5,366 nt of DNA from Ruminococcaceae bacterium UBA6392 (GTDB lineage: Bacteria > Bacillota > Clostridia > Oscillospirales > Acutalibacteraceae): positions 1 through 5,366 of the forward strand of contig DJQG01000140.1 in the NCBI GenBank assembly GCA_002438685.1, in the 5' to 3' direction. Position numbers and translations under genes: made by a program. Under the pieces are notes generated by a model. It worked only from the letters and a program-made list of their open reading frames with translations, was not told the origin of the DNA and searched no databases. Within the stretch, counting starts at the first letter, position 1; the number at the start of each line of letters is the position of its first letter. This document shows positions 5,318 through 5,366 of this stretch, piece after piece.

Positions 5318-5366
5318 TGGCTGGGATGGCTGGATTCGGACCAGCGAATGACGGAGTCAAAGTCCG
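5318..5366 (-). tRNA. tRNA-Gln (anticodon TTG), 5' part cut by window edge
   Basis: The 3' 49 nt of a tRNA on the minus strand. Read 5' to 3': anticodon stem CGGA/TCCGT, with the first base of the 5' arm beyond the window; anticodon loop CTTTGAC with anticodon TTG at 5358-5360; variable loop CATTC; T stem GCTGG/CCAGC; acceptor 3' strand CATCCCA; discriminator G (5321); and encoded CCA (5318-5320). The anticodon and the ACTTTGACTCCG context identify it as tRNA-Gln for CAA (and CAG by wobble). The D arm and the 5' acceptor strand lie beyond the window. Odd: the T loop reads TCCGAAT instead of the nearly universal TTCGAAT, so position 55 is C (base 5339) rather than the U that becomes pseudouridine. 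All visible stems are intact. The 64-residue protein gene lies downstream on the same strand. Confidence 0.93.

Noticed and set aside
5318..5366. The tRNA-Gln as an amber suppressor that would read the MATE TAG as Gln
   Set aside because: Its anticodon is TTG, which reads CAA and CAG. A suppressor of TAG would need CTA. Wobble misreading of TAG by this tRNA is not expected to be efficient.
5232..5366. An integration site (att) at the tRNA-Gln 3' end
   Set aside because: I found no second copy of the tRNA 3' sequence in the window and no integrase. A repeat outside the window cannot be excluded.

Overview
The window looks like chromosome of a Clostridia-class Firmicute, probably Oscillospirales or Ruminococcus-like. 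This is inferred from three things: strong AGGAGG-type ribosome binding sites, moderate GC with AT-rich spacers, and the gene families present. There is no sign of phage, transposon, CRISPR or plasmid functions. The species cannot be named from the sequence alone.

Layout from left to right: (1) On the minus strand, a GrpB/UPF0157-family gene runs off the left edge with its start at 496; its promoter lies at 530-558. (2) Diverging from it on the plus strand is a two-gene operon encoding the large (744-2030) and small (2033-2476) subunits of an aconitase X enzyme, an iron-sulfur dehydratase family. A strong hairpin terminator follows (2491-2530). It also carries a T-run in the opposite direction, so it can end transcription from both sides. 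(3) Converging on it from the right is a minus-strand operon: a MATE-family multidrug/cation antiporter gene (3490-4830), then 5 nt later a DUF3592-type membrane protein (2531-3484). The MATE frame is interrupted by a single in-frame TAG at codon 268 of 447. (4) After a short AT-rich spacer comes a small minus-strand gene for a 64-residue protein (5037-5231), with a hairpin terminator right after its stop codon. (5) At the right edge is the 3' two-thirds of a minus-strand tRNA-Gln (anticodon TTG) with encoded CCA, followed by its own probable terminator.

The aconitase X pair is the functional core. It looks well expressed (biased codon choice, good ribosome binding sites, own promoter and terminator). 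It sits alone, without the hydroxyproline or mevalonate pathway genes that would tell its substrate, and several family motif positions are altered. The MATE nonsense codon, the altered aconitase X motifs and an unusual C at position 55 of the tRNA-Gln are the three observations most worth checking. I did not find a clear multi-gene novel system here.
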